Below, piece by piece: positions 19,504 to 30,277 of a stretch of 64,000 nucleotides of DNA. The notes beneath the pieces are model-generated. The model had not been told where the DNA came from. It worked only from the letters and a program-made list of their open reading frames with translations, and ran no database searches. Origin of the DNA: Actinernus sp. WN-2022 (taxonomy: Eukaryota; Cnidaria; Anthozoa; Actiniaria; Actinernidae); NCBI GenBank assembly GCA_030867875.1, contig JAOWCC010000309.1, positions 25,004-89,003 on the forward strand, in the 5' to 3' direction. A program made the position numbers and the translations under genes. Position 1 is the stretch's first letter. Each line of letters opens with the position of its first letter.

Positions 19504-20207
19504 AATTAAGTTTTTTTCTCAGAGAAAATAATGCATTTAATTTGTCTTTGAGCCTCATATTGAAACATTTGTGTGTTATAAGTGAAGCATTATTGAAGGA
19601 TCCTATTATCAGTTATAAAAATACTAAAAAACATCATCCGGCCTTATTTCAAACCGAAAACAATGTAACTAAAAAAACATACCCATAACCATAGTTTTAA
19701 CCATTCCCTCTAAAATAATGACATGGGATGCTTACTATCAGTACAGTACAAAAAACAACAACGAGAAATCCAGTTGAAATATCAAATTGATCATTCCGCG
19801 AATATATCGAAAAACAGTGGAGTACTTATTTTCTTTCTTTCAGTTTTATTATTAGCATCATAAACTACTGAATGCAGGCTAGGGACTACTGTAGTCTTTT
19901 CCCGACGGACTGGGATATTCCTAGACTGGCGAGCGAAGCGAGTTTGTGGGTTGGCCTGGGGTAGACTGCGTGGCAAGCGCAGGGGGATGGGGAGCGGAGG
20001 GGGCATTCCCCCTCCCTCCTCCCCCTGCGGTTTCCATGCAGGCTATCCTGGGACGCCAATCCAAACCGCAAAAAAGAGGGCGGAAGATTTTGTTTGAGAA
20101 ATTCTAGGATTTTCCGTACCATGGACACTGCGAGTTTCCGTTAGAACTATCAATATGAGCACCATTTCTCAAACTAGCAGATCCACCATCACAAAACACT
20201 CGTCCAG
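19504..20207. other. Intergenic sequence, no gene found
   Basis: AT-rich DNA up to about 19870, then a GC-richer patch (19870-20060) with GCAGGCTA words and a CCCCCTCCCTCCTCCCCC tract. It looks like a mobile-element remnant, but I could not define ends. Confidence 0.35.
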
Positions 20208-20210
20208 ACT

Positions 20211-20445
20211 CGAGGGGTGGCGAATGGTAAATCTGAGACGCCGAGACTTGCGTTTTCAAAATTCGAGCCCGAGACTTTGACCTCGTCCGTTTTCAAAATC
20301 CGACTGCCCGAGACTGTTGTTATTGTAGTTATTATGACGAAACACCCAGTACCTTTCATCACGCCAGGTGAGGAATTCACCATTCAACCAATTAGCTGTC
20401 GTTCGCGTACCTTATTAACACCATTCGCCACCCCTAACTCGAGTT
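20211..20445. mobile_element. MITE with GGGTGGCGAATGGT ends
   Basis: ACTCGAG followed by GGGGTGGCGAATGGT on the left mirrors ACCATTCGCCACCCC plus TAACTCGAG on the right. ACTCGAG occurs directly on both sides and may be a 7-base target duplication. The interior repeats the words CGAGACT and TTTTCAAAAT. Confidence 0.65.
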
Positions 20446-22040
20446 TCTTGCCAAAAAGATAACACTAAGAGGGGGGCAGCTCTAAGAAAGCCTGTTTGAC
20501 TGCTTTACGGAGCGAAAGACTCTTACTTTAGAGCGTTTAAACTAAGTCAGAAAAGCTTGTCTGCATTTCTTCCGAAATTCTTTATTGTAAAAAGCCATTC
20601 TACCCTCGTGGCGTTAGTGCTAAAATAAAGATTATCAGATCTGTATCTGAGCAGTGATCTGTTTTCTCAAGACTGATGCGCAGGCGCCTCACAAGATGGC
20701 TGCCAGAAATTTAGCTCTTGCAATTTTCTAAATAACCATCTGCTGACTACCACTGTAATTCAGTGCTTGACTGCTAATGTGGTGAAATAAACTATTATTA
20801 TTATATTGTCAGTTAAAAGTGTCGGCTATTTATCAGTTAGCCACCAAGAATACCATTTGAAGGGTAATCTTCGAGAATTAGCATTATTTGCTTGAATTTC
20901 AAAGTTGGATCTCCAATTTGTCAGCTGTCAGTAAATTCACATTTGTCAATGCAGTTGTCTGTTACATTTTAAGGCGTTTGTCTGTTAACTCAGTCAGTGG
21001 GGGTTCCCTAACAAATTAAAGTCGGTAAGTGCCCTGGCCCAAAGGTCACCCTAACCCCCGAGCCAAGTTTTCTGTTTCTCATGTAAACGGTTCGTTGCTA
21101 TTTATAAAGATATCAGTAGGAAATGTTTGCTCGCCCAAGGTTGGTTCCCGAGCCAACTTTTCTCCCTCCTGAATTCACAATAGCCGGCCCAGGCTCTATT
21201 GATAGCGGACACTGGACGAAGCGAAACTATTTGTCGTTATTGTACATCTATATCGCCTCATAGTTTGCCTCCGCGGAAGACAACTATCACAACTATCACA
21301 ACTATCACATCACGTGATCACTTTTAGCCAATGAGCACGCGCCAAAATTTTGTGGTGAACTATAAATTGTCATATTCCCAACTATCTAGTATAGGTCCTG
21401 TTCAAGTTTATATTAAAGTCCTGGGTTATGTTCACAACTGAAGGAAAAGTAATGGCAGCCCAAGGAGCTGCGAGCCTCATTCCTGCGTGGTCAACAGTAC
21501 TCCGGCTATACTAAAAATAAACGCGCTCAAATATCATTCTCATCAAACTTCGTTTTGGAACATCGACTACAACATTTAACCGAACTGGCTAAACAGTCAC
21601 ACAATGTTCGATCGTTTAGCCACAACAACGAGTCCGCAGAGAGTTATTTTGTGAAATACCGCTGTATCTCAATGTTGCAAGTCAATTTGTGATTGGCTAA
21701 ATAGCCTGCACGCGCAAGTTTTGTTAGAAGAGGTGGCGAAACGATAAACATTTGTTCATCACGCTAAATGTTGGATGAAAATGTTTTATCAACAACAACA
21801 ACTTTATTTATACCTAGAGATTTGATCTAGATCAAACTTCAAACATTTGTTGGTCTACACGATAAAACATGATCATCCAACACGATGTTTGATGAAAATA
21901 TTTGAGAGTTTAGCCGGAGCTTATTAAAGCCATTATAGCTGTCTCGCAGCCACTCTTTCCTTGTGTGAACCAACTCTAAACTTTACCAGAAAACAGACGC
22001 CAAATAAAGTTTTAGCATTCTGGGTGTACCTTTGTACGTT
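20446..22040. other. Intergenic region downstream of the EF-hand-like gene
   Basis: No gene supported. Contents: a LINE/SINE-like tail near 20780-20812; short repeats around 21020-21180 that both contain CGAGCCAA; the interspersed repeat 21180-21370; and AT-rich palindromic words near 21780-21920 such as GATTTGATCTAGATCAAA. Confidence 0.4.
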
Positions 22041-22472
22041 TTACGCCTCCATAGACTGCTTCCACTCTGGTTTTCCACCAAACTTCTTTCTACCACTGGC
22101 TACGTAACTAGCTTCTTGGAATTTCTCTAGCAATTCTAATATTACTGTATCTTCTCTGTCTACCTCGCTTTTCAAGTCATCCCTTCCTGGCAAACTCCCT
22201 AAATTTTCAATTGTCAGACTCCTTGGTCCATTTTGAGGTTCATGTTCTCTTCTTCCTCGTCTGCTTTCAAGCTGTTTAGTCAGTGATAAGGAAAACGGCG
22301 ATGAGACTGGAACCTCGACACCGCCGTAATCAAGGAGCGTGTCAGTCTTTTGTAGTCTTGACTTTAAAGTCGAGTAAATGTTGTCTCGCTTGGGTACGTA
22401 ACGTCGAGGAGAGATTTGGACTTCAAAAGTGGAAGGATCCTCCATTTGCCCACCGTCTTCTGTCTGCATGAA
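22041..22472 (-). CDS. Candidate terminal exon of a minus-strand host gene
   Basis: An acceptor with a good pyrimidine tract (TTCACTTCTTTTCATGCAG) precedes about 144 codons reading TEDGGQMEDPSTFEV, then RRYVPKRDNIYSTLKSRL, and ending EWKQSMEA-stop. The composition is hydrophilic with many S, R and E residues, as in disordered or coiled tails; no known domain. It lies at the right place to finish the gene whose exons run from 52 kb down. It does not join the 23-base candidate exon at 23045 in the expected phase, so an exon may be missing or these are two genes. Confidence 0.6.
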   Translation of the reverse strand, partial: FMQTEDGGQMEDPSTFEVQISPRRYVPKRDNIYSTLKSRLQKTDTLLDYGGVEVPVSSPFSLSLTKQLESRRGRREHEPQNGPRSLTIENLGSLPGRDDLKSEVDREDTVILELLEKFQEASYVASGRKKFGGKPEWKQSMEA

Positions 22473-22493
22473 AAGAAGTGAAACGTTATTCAT

Positions 22494-23034
22494 CTGATGG
22501 TATTTATATTTGATATTTCAAGCCAGTCGTTGTACTTTGCTAGAGAAGAATATAGTGGATAGTTCTAAAGTTAAATTCGGTATAAAACTTGTTATAATTT
22601 GTTTATCGCCACACAAGAAGCATGCAGAAGTGATGCAATTTACAGGCCTCGTAGTAGGGCGAGCCGGTGGCTTTCGCAGCGTTGCTCGCGGGTCAGAAAC
22701 AGTGGTAATATGACTGCATGGGGACAAGAAAAGAATGAAAGGAAAGAAAACCGGAAGAGTCGTCAAGAAAAAATAAACTATATGAAGCACATTAGGTAGT
22801 TTGGTACACATTACATTACAAAGAGTTTTCTAATAAGGTTGGGCTGGCTTCAAGATGCGAGGGAACTAACCCCCAAGACAAGAAAAGAAAAAAACCTTTA
22901 AGAACGAGGACCATGCGAACTCAACTCATGTTTAACCATGTCCGAATCAAATAAACGAACGAGATAGGAAGAAAAACAAACCAGGATATTTCCTTCATCG
23001 AATGACAACTGCATCGGTTCAATAAGAAACACTT
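22494..23034. other. Intron or intergenic sequence
   Basis: Nothing definable between the two candidate exons apart from short A-rich stretches. Confidence 0.3.
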
Positions 23035-23035
23035 A

Positions 23036-23058
23036 CCGTTTGCTTTCGCAGTGATAAT
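23036..23058 (-). CDS. Candidate 23-base micro-exon
   Basis: The minus strand reads TTTTTCTTCTAG, then 23 exon bases (GATTATCACTGCGAAAGC plus five), then a consensus donor GTAAGTG. Both splice sites are strong for such a short segment. In phase 0 it would encode DYHCESKR. The 57-base exon at 29.6 kb joins it in frame, but the next downstream exon then falls into a frame that stops after about 33 codons. Confidence 0.45.
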
Positions 23059-23329
23059 CCTAGAAGAAAAAGGGAGATATTTAAATTTGTTATTCAATTC
23101 ACATGCATGAATTAAGCGTTTTTGAGTATGGTGCGTAGAGAAATTTGAATACTATTTCATTACTTGTCTTGATCGATGAAGTAGGCTCCGTTTAAATGAA
23201 AAAACGTTGGCTCGGGGACCTGGGTAGCTCTCCCCCAGAGCTACCCTGGGCGAGCCAACTTTTCATACATTTCTTTATAAAACGAAATCAACCGTCTATA
23301 TGAGAAAATGCAAACTTGGCTTGTACATA

Positions 23330-23422
23330 AGGTAGGGTGACCGGGGGGAGGGGAGGGAGGGACGAGGGGGGGGGGGGGGAGGGAGAAGGGGGGGGGGGGA
23401 GGGAGGAGGGGGGGGAGAGGTA
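23330..23422. repeat. Long G-rich tract
   Basis: About 90 bases of G runs broken by single A or GA, including runs of more than ten G. On the plus strand it could form G-quadruplexes. Other homopolymer G or C runs occur at 5218, 25650, 30292, 49475, 51945 and 60430, often within or beside mobile elements. Confidence 0.75.
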
Positions 23423-23870
23423 ACTTTTAGTACTAGATTATTGTTGGTGTCTGTAATAGCATCATTAGCTACACGGTCATACTATCGCTGTGCGAACAAT
23501 TGTTGCTCGGATAGACGCAGTAGAAATTCCTTGACAAATTAACGAGGGTATTAAAATCTAGCTACATAAATATTGCGTCTTTTTTCATTTTTACGCGTAA
23601 ATAACGCAGAACGCATAGGTAATAAAACTCACTGTACCTGTCTTCGTTGTTCTGTCCACCCCCTGGACGGACGGCCTGTGGCGCTGTCTAGGGTTACGAT
23701 AATACTGTGGATATTTCTCTCGCATTTGCTTGTCTACTTTTCGTTTTATCCTCACAGACTGGAACAATACAACAGATGAACAAGTGAGGGGACTATTCTT
23801 TGGGGGACGGGGGTCGGGATGGGTTAATACACTTTGTGCGGGACTAATGAGATACCGGAGGGCACCGCCT

Positions 23871-24053
23871 CATGGTTAGCTCAGTGGTAGCCTTCGTTGC
23901 GGCTCTGGAGTATCGGAGCGCAGCGCAGGCTAGCTCAGTGGTTAAGCTCCAGTCCCTCCCGGTTAGCTCAGTGGTTAAGCTGCAGTCCCTCCCGGTTAGC
24001 TCAGTGGTTAAGCGCCGGTCTGTTGAGTGGGAGGTCGCGGGTTCAAACACCGG

Positions 24054-24090
<37 letters not shown>

Positions 24091-24269
24091 GAGGTGCTGC
24101 CTTTGTGAAACAATCTCGTCCACGAACTGCAAATGGTTAGACCTTCACGTCTTCTCGGATAAGGACGATAAATCGTAGGTCTCCCGTCTGTCTCAAGTTT
24201 ATCAGTCTTTCAAGACTGTTACGAGTTACCGACATTAAATAAGGTCGCTTTGTTTTACTTTACTTTACT
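23871..24269 (+). mobile_element. tRNA-derived SINE with four tandem A-box heads
   Basis: The last head (23996-24051) has TTAGCTCAGTGG as A-box and GGGTTCAAACACC as B-box at tRNA spacing, then the body with CAACACTCAGGGTCTTAA, GGTGCTGCCTTTGTGAAAC and GGTTAGACCTTCACG, and a tail of TTTAC repeats ending at 24269. Upstream, three more TAGCTCAGTGG A-boxes sit at about 23877, 23931 and 23964 without B-boxes. Pol III type 2 promoters need both boxes, so only the last head is complete. Confidence 0.8.
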
Positions 24270-24575
24270 CATGATAAAAAGGTACAGGTAAGGTATTCAT
24301 TTATATAGCGCAAATTCTATATGTATATATTCAAATGCGCTTCACAAGGTTATTTTTTGTGATACAGACTGCTATTGTGGCGCAATGTGCTGCCGTGCAG
24401 TTTACAATCATGAGTGTTTGTAAGTACCTCAGAATACCAGGCTACTGTGCCGGGAGACAATCCCCTACTTTTTCTCGAAATAACACAACAGGTTCCTTCA
24501 CGTCCCCCTCGTATAGATTAGAAGAGGAAGGAGACAATGCCAACGGTTTATACGTCCCTGCCGAAGGACGCGGCC

Positions 24576-25075
24576 GGGATTCGAACCCTGGACCTCCCGC
24601 ATTCTAGACCGTGCTCTATCAACTGAGCTCGCCAGTGAACCCGCGACATCCCGCACTCTAGACCGTGCTCTAACAACTGAGCTAGCCAGTGAACGCACGA
24701 CATCCCGCACTCTAGACCGTGCTCTAACAACTGAGCTAGCCAGTGAACGCACGACATCCCGCACTCTAGACCGTGCTCTAACAACTGAGCTAGCCAGTGA
24801 ACGCACGACCTCCCGCACTCTAGACCGTGTTCTACCAACTGAGCTAACCAGTGAACGTACGACATCCCGCACTCTAGACCGTGTTCTACCAACTGAGCTA
24901 ACCAGTGAACCCGCGACATCCCGCACTCTAGACCGTGTTCTACCAACTGAGCTAACCAGTGAACGCACGACATCCCGCACTCTAGACCGTGTTCTACCAA
25001 CTGAGCTAACCAGTGAACGCACGACATCCCGCACTCTAGACCGTGTTCTACCAACTGAGCTAACCAGTGACGCAT
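24576..25075 (-). mobile_element. tRNA-like SINE head preceded by a nine-unit A-box array
   Basis: On the minus strand a 54-base unit repeats nine times from 25070 down to 24590. Each unit holds TAGCTCAGTTG-type A-box sequence followed by a GAGCACGGTCTAGAGTGCGG stretch. Only the last unit is followed by a B-box (complement of 24576-24588, GGGTTCGAATCCC). Because 54 is a multiple of three, the array gives long but meaningless open frames on this strand. The unit differs from the array at 23871, so the two arose independently or diverged. Confidence 0.85.
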
Positions 25076-25630
25076 TATATATGTTCGGCGGTGCGGGGGT
25101 TCAAGTATAAAAATGCGCTCAGTGAACGGCTCGGAATAACAGATCAGCGTTATTAACGAAATGTCATCTCATTTACGCTGGACAGAAATATATCACAATA
25201 TAACTTGGAACTCTGCGGTTTGGAGCTACGCGGTTTTTCTAGTAAAACCGGCTCCGTTTCTCGACCCCATTGCATGTCGCACACACCTACCCAGGTATCA
25301 TACAAGTGCCGCCATCCCCATTAGAAACAAGTTTCCGATAAAAAAAAGGACTCCTATGTTCTATATCGAGCATGCGCATAATCCATTATGTTTAAATTTC
25401 AGGAGTCCGGCACAGGTACGGCGGATGAGTCCGGCACGTGTACAGCACATGAGTCCGGGAGTGTACGGATGTGACCGTAGCTGTTTGCTTGCCTGCTCAT
25501 GTTATTATAGATGTTACATCATGTTGAATTATTATCAATTTTCAAAACCAAAGTGGTTGGTCCCTAGGACTAGGCGGCCTTTTCAAATCAATGGCTGGCA
25601 CCTTGGCATTGTTTTACAAACATCGAATAA
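25076..25630. other. Intergenic or intronic sequence with short GGAGTCCGG repeats
   Basis: Three spaced copies of a GAGTCCGG-containing word lie near 25402-25465 (with GTACGGCGGAT and GTACAGCACAT between). No exon with good splice sites was found. Confidence 0.35.
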
Positions 25631-26782
25631 GGGGTGGACCATTAGAAATCCTGGGAGGGGGGGTGGGTAGTCAAAAAAAAAAATTCGAGCAAGGCTAAAT
25701 GTCCCAAAAAAATATTCCTGCAAGCAACTAAGGCACAAAAAAAAATTCTTGCAAAGGAGCAATTTTTGTTTTGAAAAAATACTAGCAATTCAGTTTTACC
25801 AAATATAGTTCTAAAGATTACCCACACAGTCTGTGTAACTAATTTTCAGGTGTTTCCAGATGAAAACAACCTCCCCAACCTTCATAAAAATAGTTTAGTC
25901 ACTGTTATCATGGAAATATCAACTGGCGTTAATTACTGAAGGCTAAAATTATTCTCTGATGCCATTAGTTTTTGCAACCGCGTTTAACGTCAGGTTTCAT
26001 TGAGTAAACTTTAACTGATGTGCACATTCTCAAAGATTCCTGAGTCTGTGCCAGTAATTTCGAACACATGGAAATATTTTCATGTTATAGTCTTGTGCAA
26101 AACATCATGGACAATGAAATATTGGGGTATGCATTTTTTATTTGGCCTGAATAGAGCCAAGCAATGAAAGACCGGGACTATATGATTTCTAAGGCGATCA
26201 AATTAAATTCCTCACATCACTGGGCTCGTTACAAAAAACTGCGGCTCAAAGTAAATAAACAAGTCAAGGAATGTAAAGCAAATTACTATAAAGATCTGAT
26301 TAGACTAAACAAAGGAAATTCAGATGCTCTATGGAAAACTATAAATGAATGATTGACTTGCAGTAATACATTTGTAAGATCTAATGATGGCTCCCAGCCG
26401 ACCTTTATCCAATCTGATGGAAAACAGTTAACAGAGCCAACGTCGATCGCTTGTGCTCTTAACAACCACTTCACATCGATCGGACCTTTGTTAGCAGCAA
26501 AGTTTCAATCTCAAACCCTGACCCTGTTTGACCCAAAATCCGAGCTCCAAAACCCTGATTGCCCCCTTTTTCGGGAAAAAAAACCTGATTGCCCCTTCTT
26601 TAAATAAAAACAAATAGGCCCTGAGAAATAAATTGTTCACCTCAAAAGGAATTAAACTCAAATCCTGACCCTGATGTGCCCAAATTAGGTCAAAACCCTG
26701 ACCCTACCTGCCCAAACTGAGCTCAAAACCCTGACCCACCCCCGCGGCACATACAAAATACGTCACAAACAGGAATACCCCT

Positions 26783-27455
26783 TTGGGTATTCTACCTGCT
26801 GTAAGTAAGATTCTTGAAAGGGCTGTACATCATCTCTCGAAAGAGAAAATCCTCACACCTAATCAGTTTGGTTTCCACCCGAGGTTATCTACTGAAATTG
26901 GTTTAGCACACTTCACTGACAACATGCTACAACACATGGACAATGGCAAGGTGACTGGTGCAGTATTCTTAGACCTGTCCAAGGCTTTTGCGACTGTGGA
27001 CCACAACCTTTTGCTGACAAAGCTCAAGGCCATTGGTGCTTGCAGTGAAGTTGTAATTTGGTTTACCTCCTACCTTGATAACCAACACCAGATAACTGCA
27101 ATAGGCGACTGTTAGTCCTTTTCGTACTCAGTGCGAGTTGGCGTGCTACAGGAGTATTCTCGGTCCTCTCTTGTTCTTGGTTTACGTCAATGACCTTCCT
27201 ATTACTCTAGATCATTGCCAAGTGACCATGTACGCTGATGACACCGTGATATACTGTAGCCGTCCTTCTATCAATGACATCGAACATTGCTTAAATCATG
27301 ACTTGGCAAAATTGGCCTCTTGGTTTCGTATAAATCGCCTGACTTTGAATACTTCTAAATCTAAGTTTATCTTAATAGGTAGTCCACATAAACTGAAATC
27401 TTGCTCTAACATCGATGTCATTATAGACAACGTCGGTGCCCCTCGAATGCTCTGA
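26783..27455 (+). pseudogene. LINE reverse transcriptase core fragments
   Basis: The first frame reads SKILERAVHHLSKEKILTPN, then FGFHPRLSTEIGLAH and VFLDLSKAFATVDHNLLL, holding the first catalytic aspartate. It stops at 27113. The second starts one turn later with LGPLLFLVYVNDLP and carries YADD in VTMYADDTVIY, ending at 27455. They are out of register at the GVPQG turn, the same weak point as in the LINE at 0-2.5 kb. Confidence 0.85.
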
Positions 27456-27619
27456 CAATATCAAGTACCTCGGTATTATAATTAATAAGCATATGACTTG
27501 GCATGACCAGGTAGAGGCCTTCTACCTATTAAAGTAAACCAAAGGCTTGGTCTGGTCAAGCGTATCAGGCCGACTTATTACCCCTCGAGACACGCCTTAC
27601 TTTGTATAATAGTTTAGTA

Positions 27620-28487
27620 CACGGTGGGAATAAAAGACCCTGAAATCGCTCACATTGAGCGTGCCAAAAATGTATAAACTAGAAAAACAAATTTAATTCG
27701 ACCTCAAATTTAACGAAATTTTGGTGGGTTAATATTAATATGAAATTACGTCTTCAAATTCAATCGGATTTGTATATTGACGTGTGACGTCATGATGAAC
27801 GACTCCTTTTAAGGTCAAATTCTTCGTTATGTATACGTTTGCAACAAAGCATGTTATCACAACAACATAAATATTTATTTTTGAATGCCGCAATTTTGAA
27901 GTCTCCACGATAAATATTTGCAGAGTTATTAAGAACTTAAATTAAGTCCTTAAGTCCATGGGTATGACTTAAATTATACTTTCTACATTGAAGAAATATA
28001 AAAATGACCATAATTGAGCTTATTCAGTGTACAATAAGTACATTTTTCGTTAAAACCCGACAAATACTCATACTTATGTTCTAAGAGACGTTTTCAAAAA
28101 TATATGACGTCATAATGACGTATACTCTTGTTCACGGTGAATGTTAAAGAAATTCCTCTCAAAAACTGGAAATTCTATAAACATACGATTGTGGGTACAG
28201 ATGTATTCTTTAAGTTGCTAGATTTTCATGAACAACTATTCTAAACTGTAAAAGTTGAATTAAGAAGTTATTTTGTTAGTGGTTTTACGTTGAATATTTC
28301 CCGACAAATTTTGGCGGGAAAATTACAAAAAAATAACATTTAATAACTTGTCTCCCTCTTAACTAATCGAACTCGGGTTTTCGATTTCTTTGTTATCAAG
28401 ATGATGGGAATTCAGAAATCAGTGTAATTTAATGATTTTGAAAATATAGCAACGTGAGCGATTTGAGGGTCATTTGTGCCCACCGTG
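27620..28487. mobile_element. 868 bp inverted-repeat transposon with CACGGTGGG ends and GTA duplication
   Basis: The ends CACGGTGGGAATAAAAGACC and its imperfect complement (through GTGAGCGATTTGAGGGTC) bound the element. GTA flanks it on both sides (27617-27619 and 28488-28490). CAC-starting ends with a 3 bp duplication resemble CACTA/EnSpm elements (inference). It splits the LINE reverse transcriptase thumb, so it is younger than the LINE. Confidence 0.8.
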
Positions 28488-29609
28488 GTATGTCCACGTT
28501 TTGACTACACTGATGCAATATGGGGTGACAACTCAACCCTTATGCACGATCTTCAGATTTTGCAAAATAAGGCGGCCAATATAATTCTTGAATTTACCTA
28601 GTTATAGTTCTTCGGCGGCACAAGCCTTGTGAAATCTCAATTGGTCTACTCTTTCCAAACGTCGTATTGTATATCGTCATATTTTAATATATAAGTATGT
28701 CAATGGACTCATTGATTATGATTTTAATATCTTAAAGAACAGTGACATTGACATGTATAATATAAGGAGAAAGAACGATTTTAGACTTCCAAGAATCAAG
28801 CTTAATAGACCAGTTCGCGGTAAATTCCGACATTTTGAAAGGGGTGCATGGTAATCGATGGGAATCCGATGCCACATAAAATCCGTAAAATCGAATTTCT
28901 GAAATATTCTTCAGATACAAACTTACGATACCAGGTAAAAGATTAACATATCGAAATGTGAGGGATGTAGTTGTGCTGTGAAGCGTACAATCGTGTTTTC
29001 CGGTTTCCATACATTGTCTGTAAATTTTCACGCGGAATTTAACTCATTTTTTATAACATTAATAACATTATTATTATTATATGATATTATGGTTGTATTC
29101 ACTGGCTGTAAATATGTACTAAATAATTCGACAATTTCATCCTCAAACCCTATTGAAGTCAAAGGCATACAAAGGTTATTCCAAAATGCCAAATTTGCAA
29201 GAATATGCTAGGGAACAGTCTAATGCTATGGTTTAAGTTGCATATATTACAGTATGGCTTAAATTTATTATCACTAAGTCTATTATATACATTTACACAT
29301 TCATTTAATTTAAACTCAAGGTTAAACTGGTATTTTCTTTGTTATGTGAATTATATTAGAATGGGTTCTTTACATACTTCAGTTTACGATAATCATAACT
29401 TAGACCTATTATGAACATTTAAGCGTTGTACTATAAAATGTGCACCGACAAAAATAATCGTGCAGAGCTATCGCCTTTAAAAAAACATTCTTGCAGAACT
29501 CACACTGCTAAAAAAAATATTGTGCACAAAAAGTTTTCCACCCCCCCTCCCAGGATTTCTAATGGTCCACCCCTAACTGGACATTGCTAGCTATATCGTT
29601 TCAACTCAC

Positions 29610-29666
29610 CTGAGTTTCTATGTCCCAGTTCAAGTTTTTTATCCTCACATTAGCGTTATGAACATC
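29610..29666 (-). CDS. Candidate 57-base exon of the EF-hand-like gene
   Basis: Acceptor TTTTTTTGCTAG then 19 codons reading DVHNANVRIKNLNWDIETQ, then donor GTGAGTTG. Only this frame is open, and it follows the phase-0 end of the exon at 32232. No domain is recognised. Confidence 0.65.
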
Positions 29667-29975
29667 CTAGCAAAAAAACACAGAGACGATATTAAACAAT
29701 GGTTTAATATAAGAACTTGAGTAGAACATTTGCTATGCGCATCACTACCAGCTAAGTAGCGCACAAACGATTATTGGTGAAAGCCAACAGTTCCTGTTGA
29801 AGTAGACTGTTAACTGAAACGTTCTCCCTCTCTCTTTAAAAGTAAAATGAACAATTTCCCTCTTTCGATATTAGTCTCCGAGTATAGGCTTCGCTGCCGC
29901 TTTGACATTTGTTGAGAATTAAACCGACAAATGGGATTAGTATATAGCCAATCAGAGCGTGCGAGAAGCACTCCC

Positions 29976-30277
29976 CTACTGACCTGACAGGGGTGCTCGA
30001 CCGTGACCCTAAAAATGAACCCTAAAACGGACCCAAAAATTTAAATAATAAATGAAAGATTATTTATTTTGAACTCTAAAAGGGACCACCATATAATTAA
30101 GCAGTATGTCTGTAATCTCCTTTATCTGTAATCTCCTTGCAAATAAACAGACGACACCCTAAAAGGTACCGCGTTTTGTTACGTAATTGCCTTTTGTCAA
30201 AAGACCCCCTAAATGGGACCATCACTGAACTTTCACACCCTAAAAAGAACGGCTGAGCACCCCTGCCAGGTCAGTAG
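29976..30277. mobile_element. MITE with CTACTGACCTGACAGGGGTG ends and CCCTAAAA words
   Basis: Inverted ends of about 23 bases bound 302 bases. The interior is built from spaced repeats such as ACCCTAAAA and GGGACC. It resembles the element at 60400-60795, which has TTTTAGGGGTC words. A long C-run begins just outside it at about 30288. Confidence 0.7.

Larger units (their letters stand above)
26161..28835 (+). mobile_element. Decayed LINE (jockey/CR1-like) inside the TAA-flanked unit
   Basis: Plus-strand pieces in order: a linker reading SSHHWARYKKLRLKVNKQVK (26211-), an RT palm part at 26783-27115, the YADD block at 27138-27455, then after an 868-base insertion the thumb words LQILQNKAANIILE (from about 28550) and RRKNDFRLPRI (near 28770). 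A low-complexity patch with repeated CCCTGACCC words (26510-26740) also interrupts it. Many stops: a dead copy. Confidence 0.85.
25631..29573. mobile_element. Inverted-repeat unit of 3.94 kb flanked by TAA, now containing a LINE and another transposon
   Basis: Ends GGGGTGGACCATTAGAAATC and its exact complement continue for about 36 bases (to the G-run). TAA directly flanks both sides (25628-25630 and 29574-29576). Subterminal AAAAAAATTCTTGCA-like words are also mirrored. A 3 bp TAA duplication is typical of PIF/Harbinger non-autonomous elements. Much of the length is later insertions, so the original element was short. Confidence 0.7.

Noticed and set aside
22518..22811. 97-codon minus-strand frame near the terminal exon
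   Set aside because: It overlaps the opposite-strand purine-rich sequence, has no acceptor or donor in phase, and shows low-complexity hydrophobic composition.
23996..24070. Possible true tRNA gene
   Set aside because: A- and B-boxes are present, but acceptor ends do not pair as a clean cloverleaf, and the sequence runs into a SINE body with a TTTAC tail.
24498..25075. Two overlapping minus-strand frames of 175-178 codons with perfect 18-residue repeats
   Set aside because: The unit is 54 bases, so any frame open in one unit stays open. The DNA is a tRNA-like A-box array, and no start or splice context supports a protein.
24576..25075. Possible CRISPR-like array
   Set aside because: Units are contiguous near-identical repeats without unique spacers, contain Pol III A-box sequence and lie in an animal genome.
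30000..30277. CCCTAAAA and, at 60480-60770, TTTTAGGGG words suggesting telomere repeats
   Set aside because: The words are spaced irregularly, not in tandem, and lie inside elements with inverted ends, so they are not interstitial telomere sequence.
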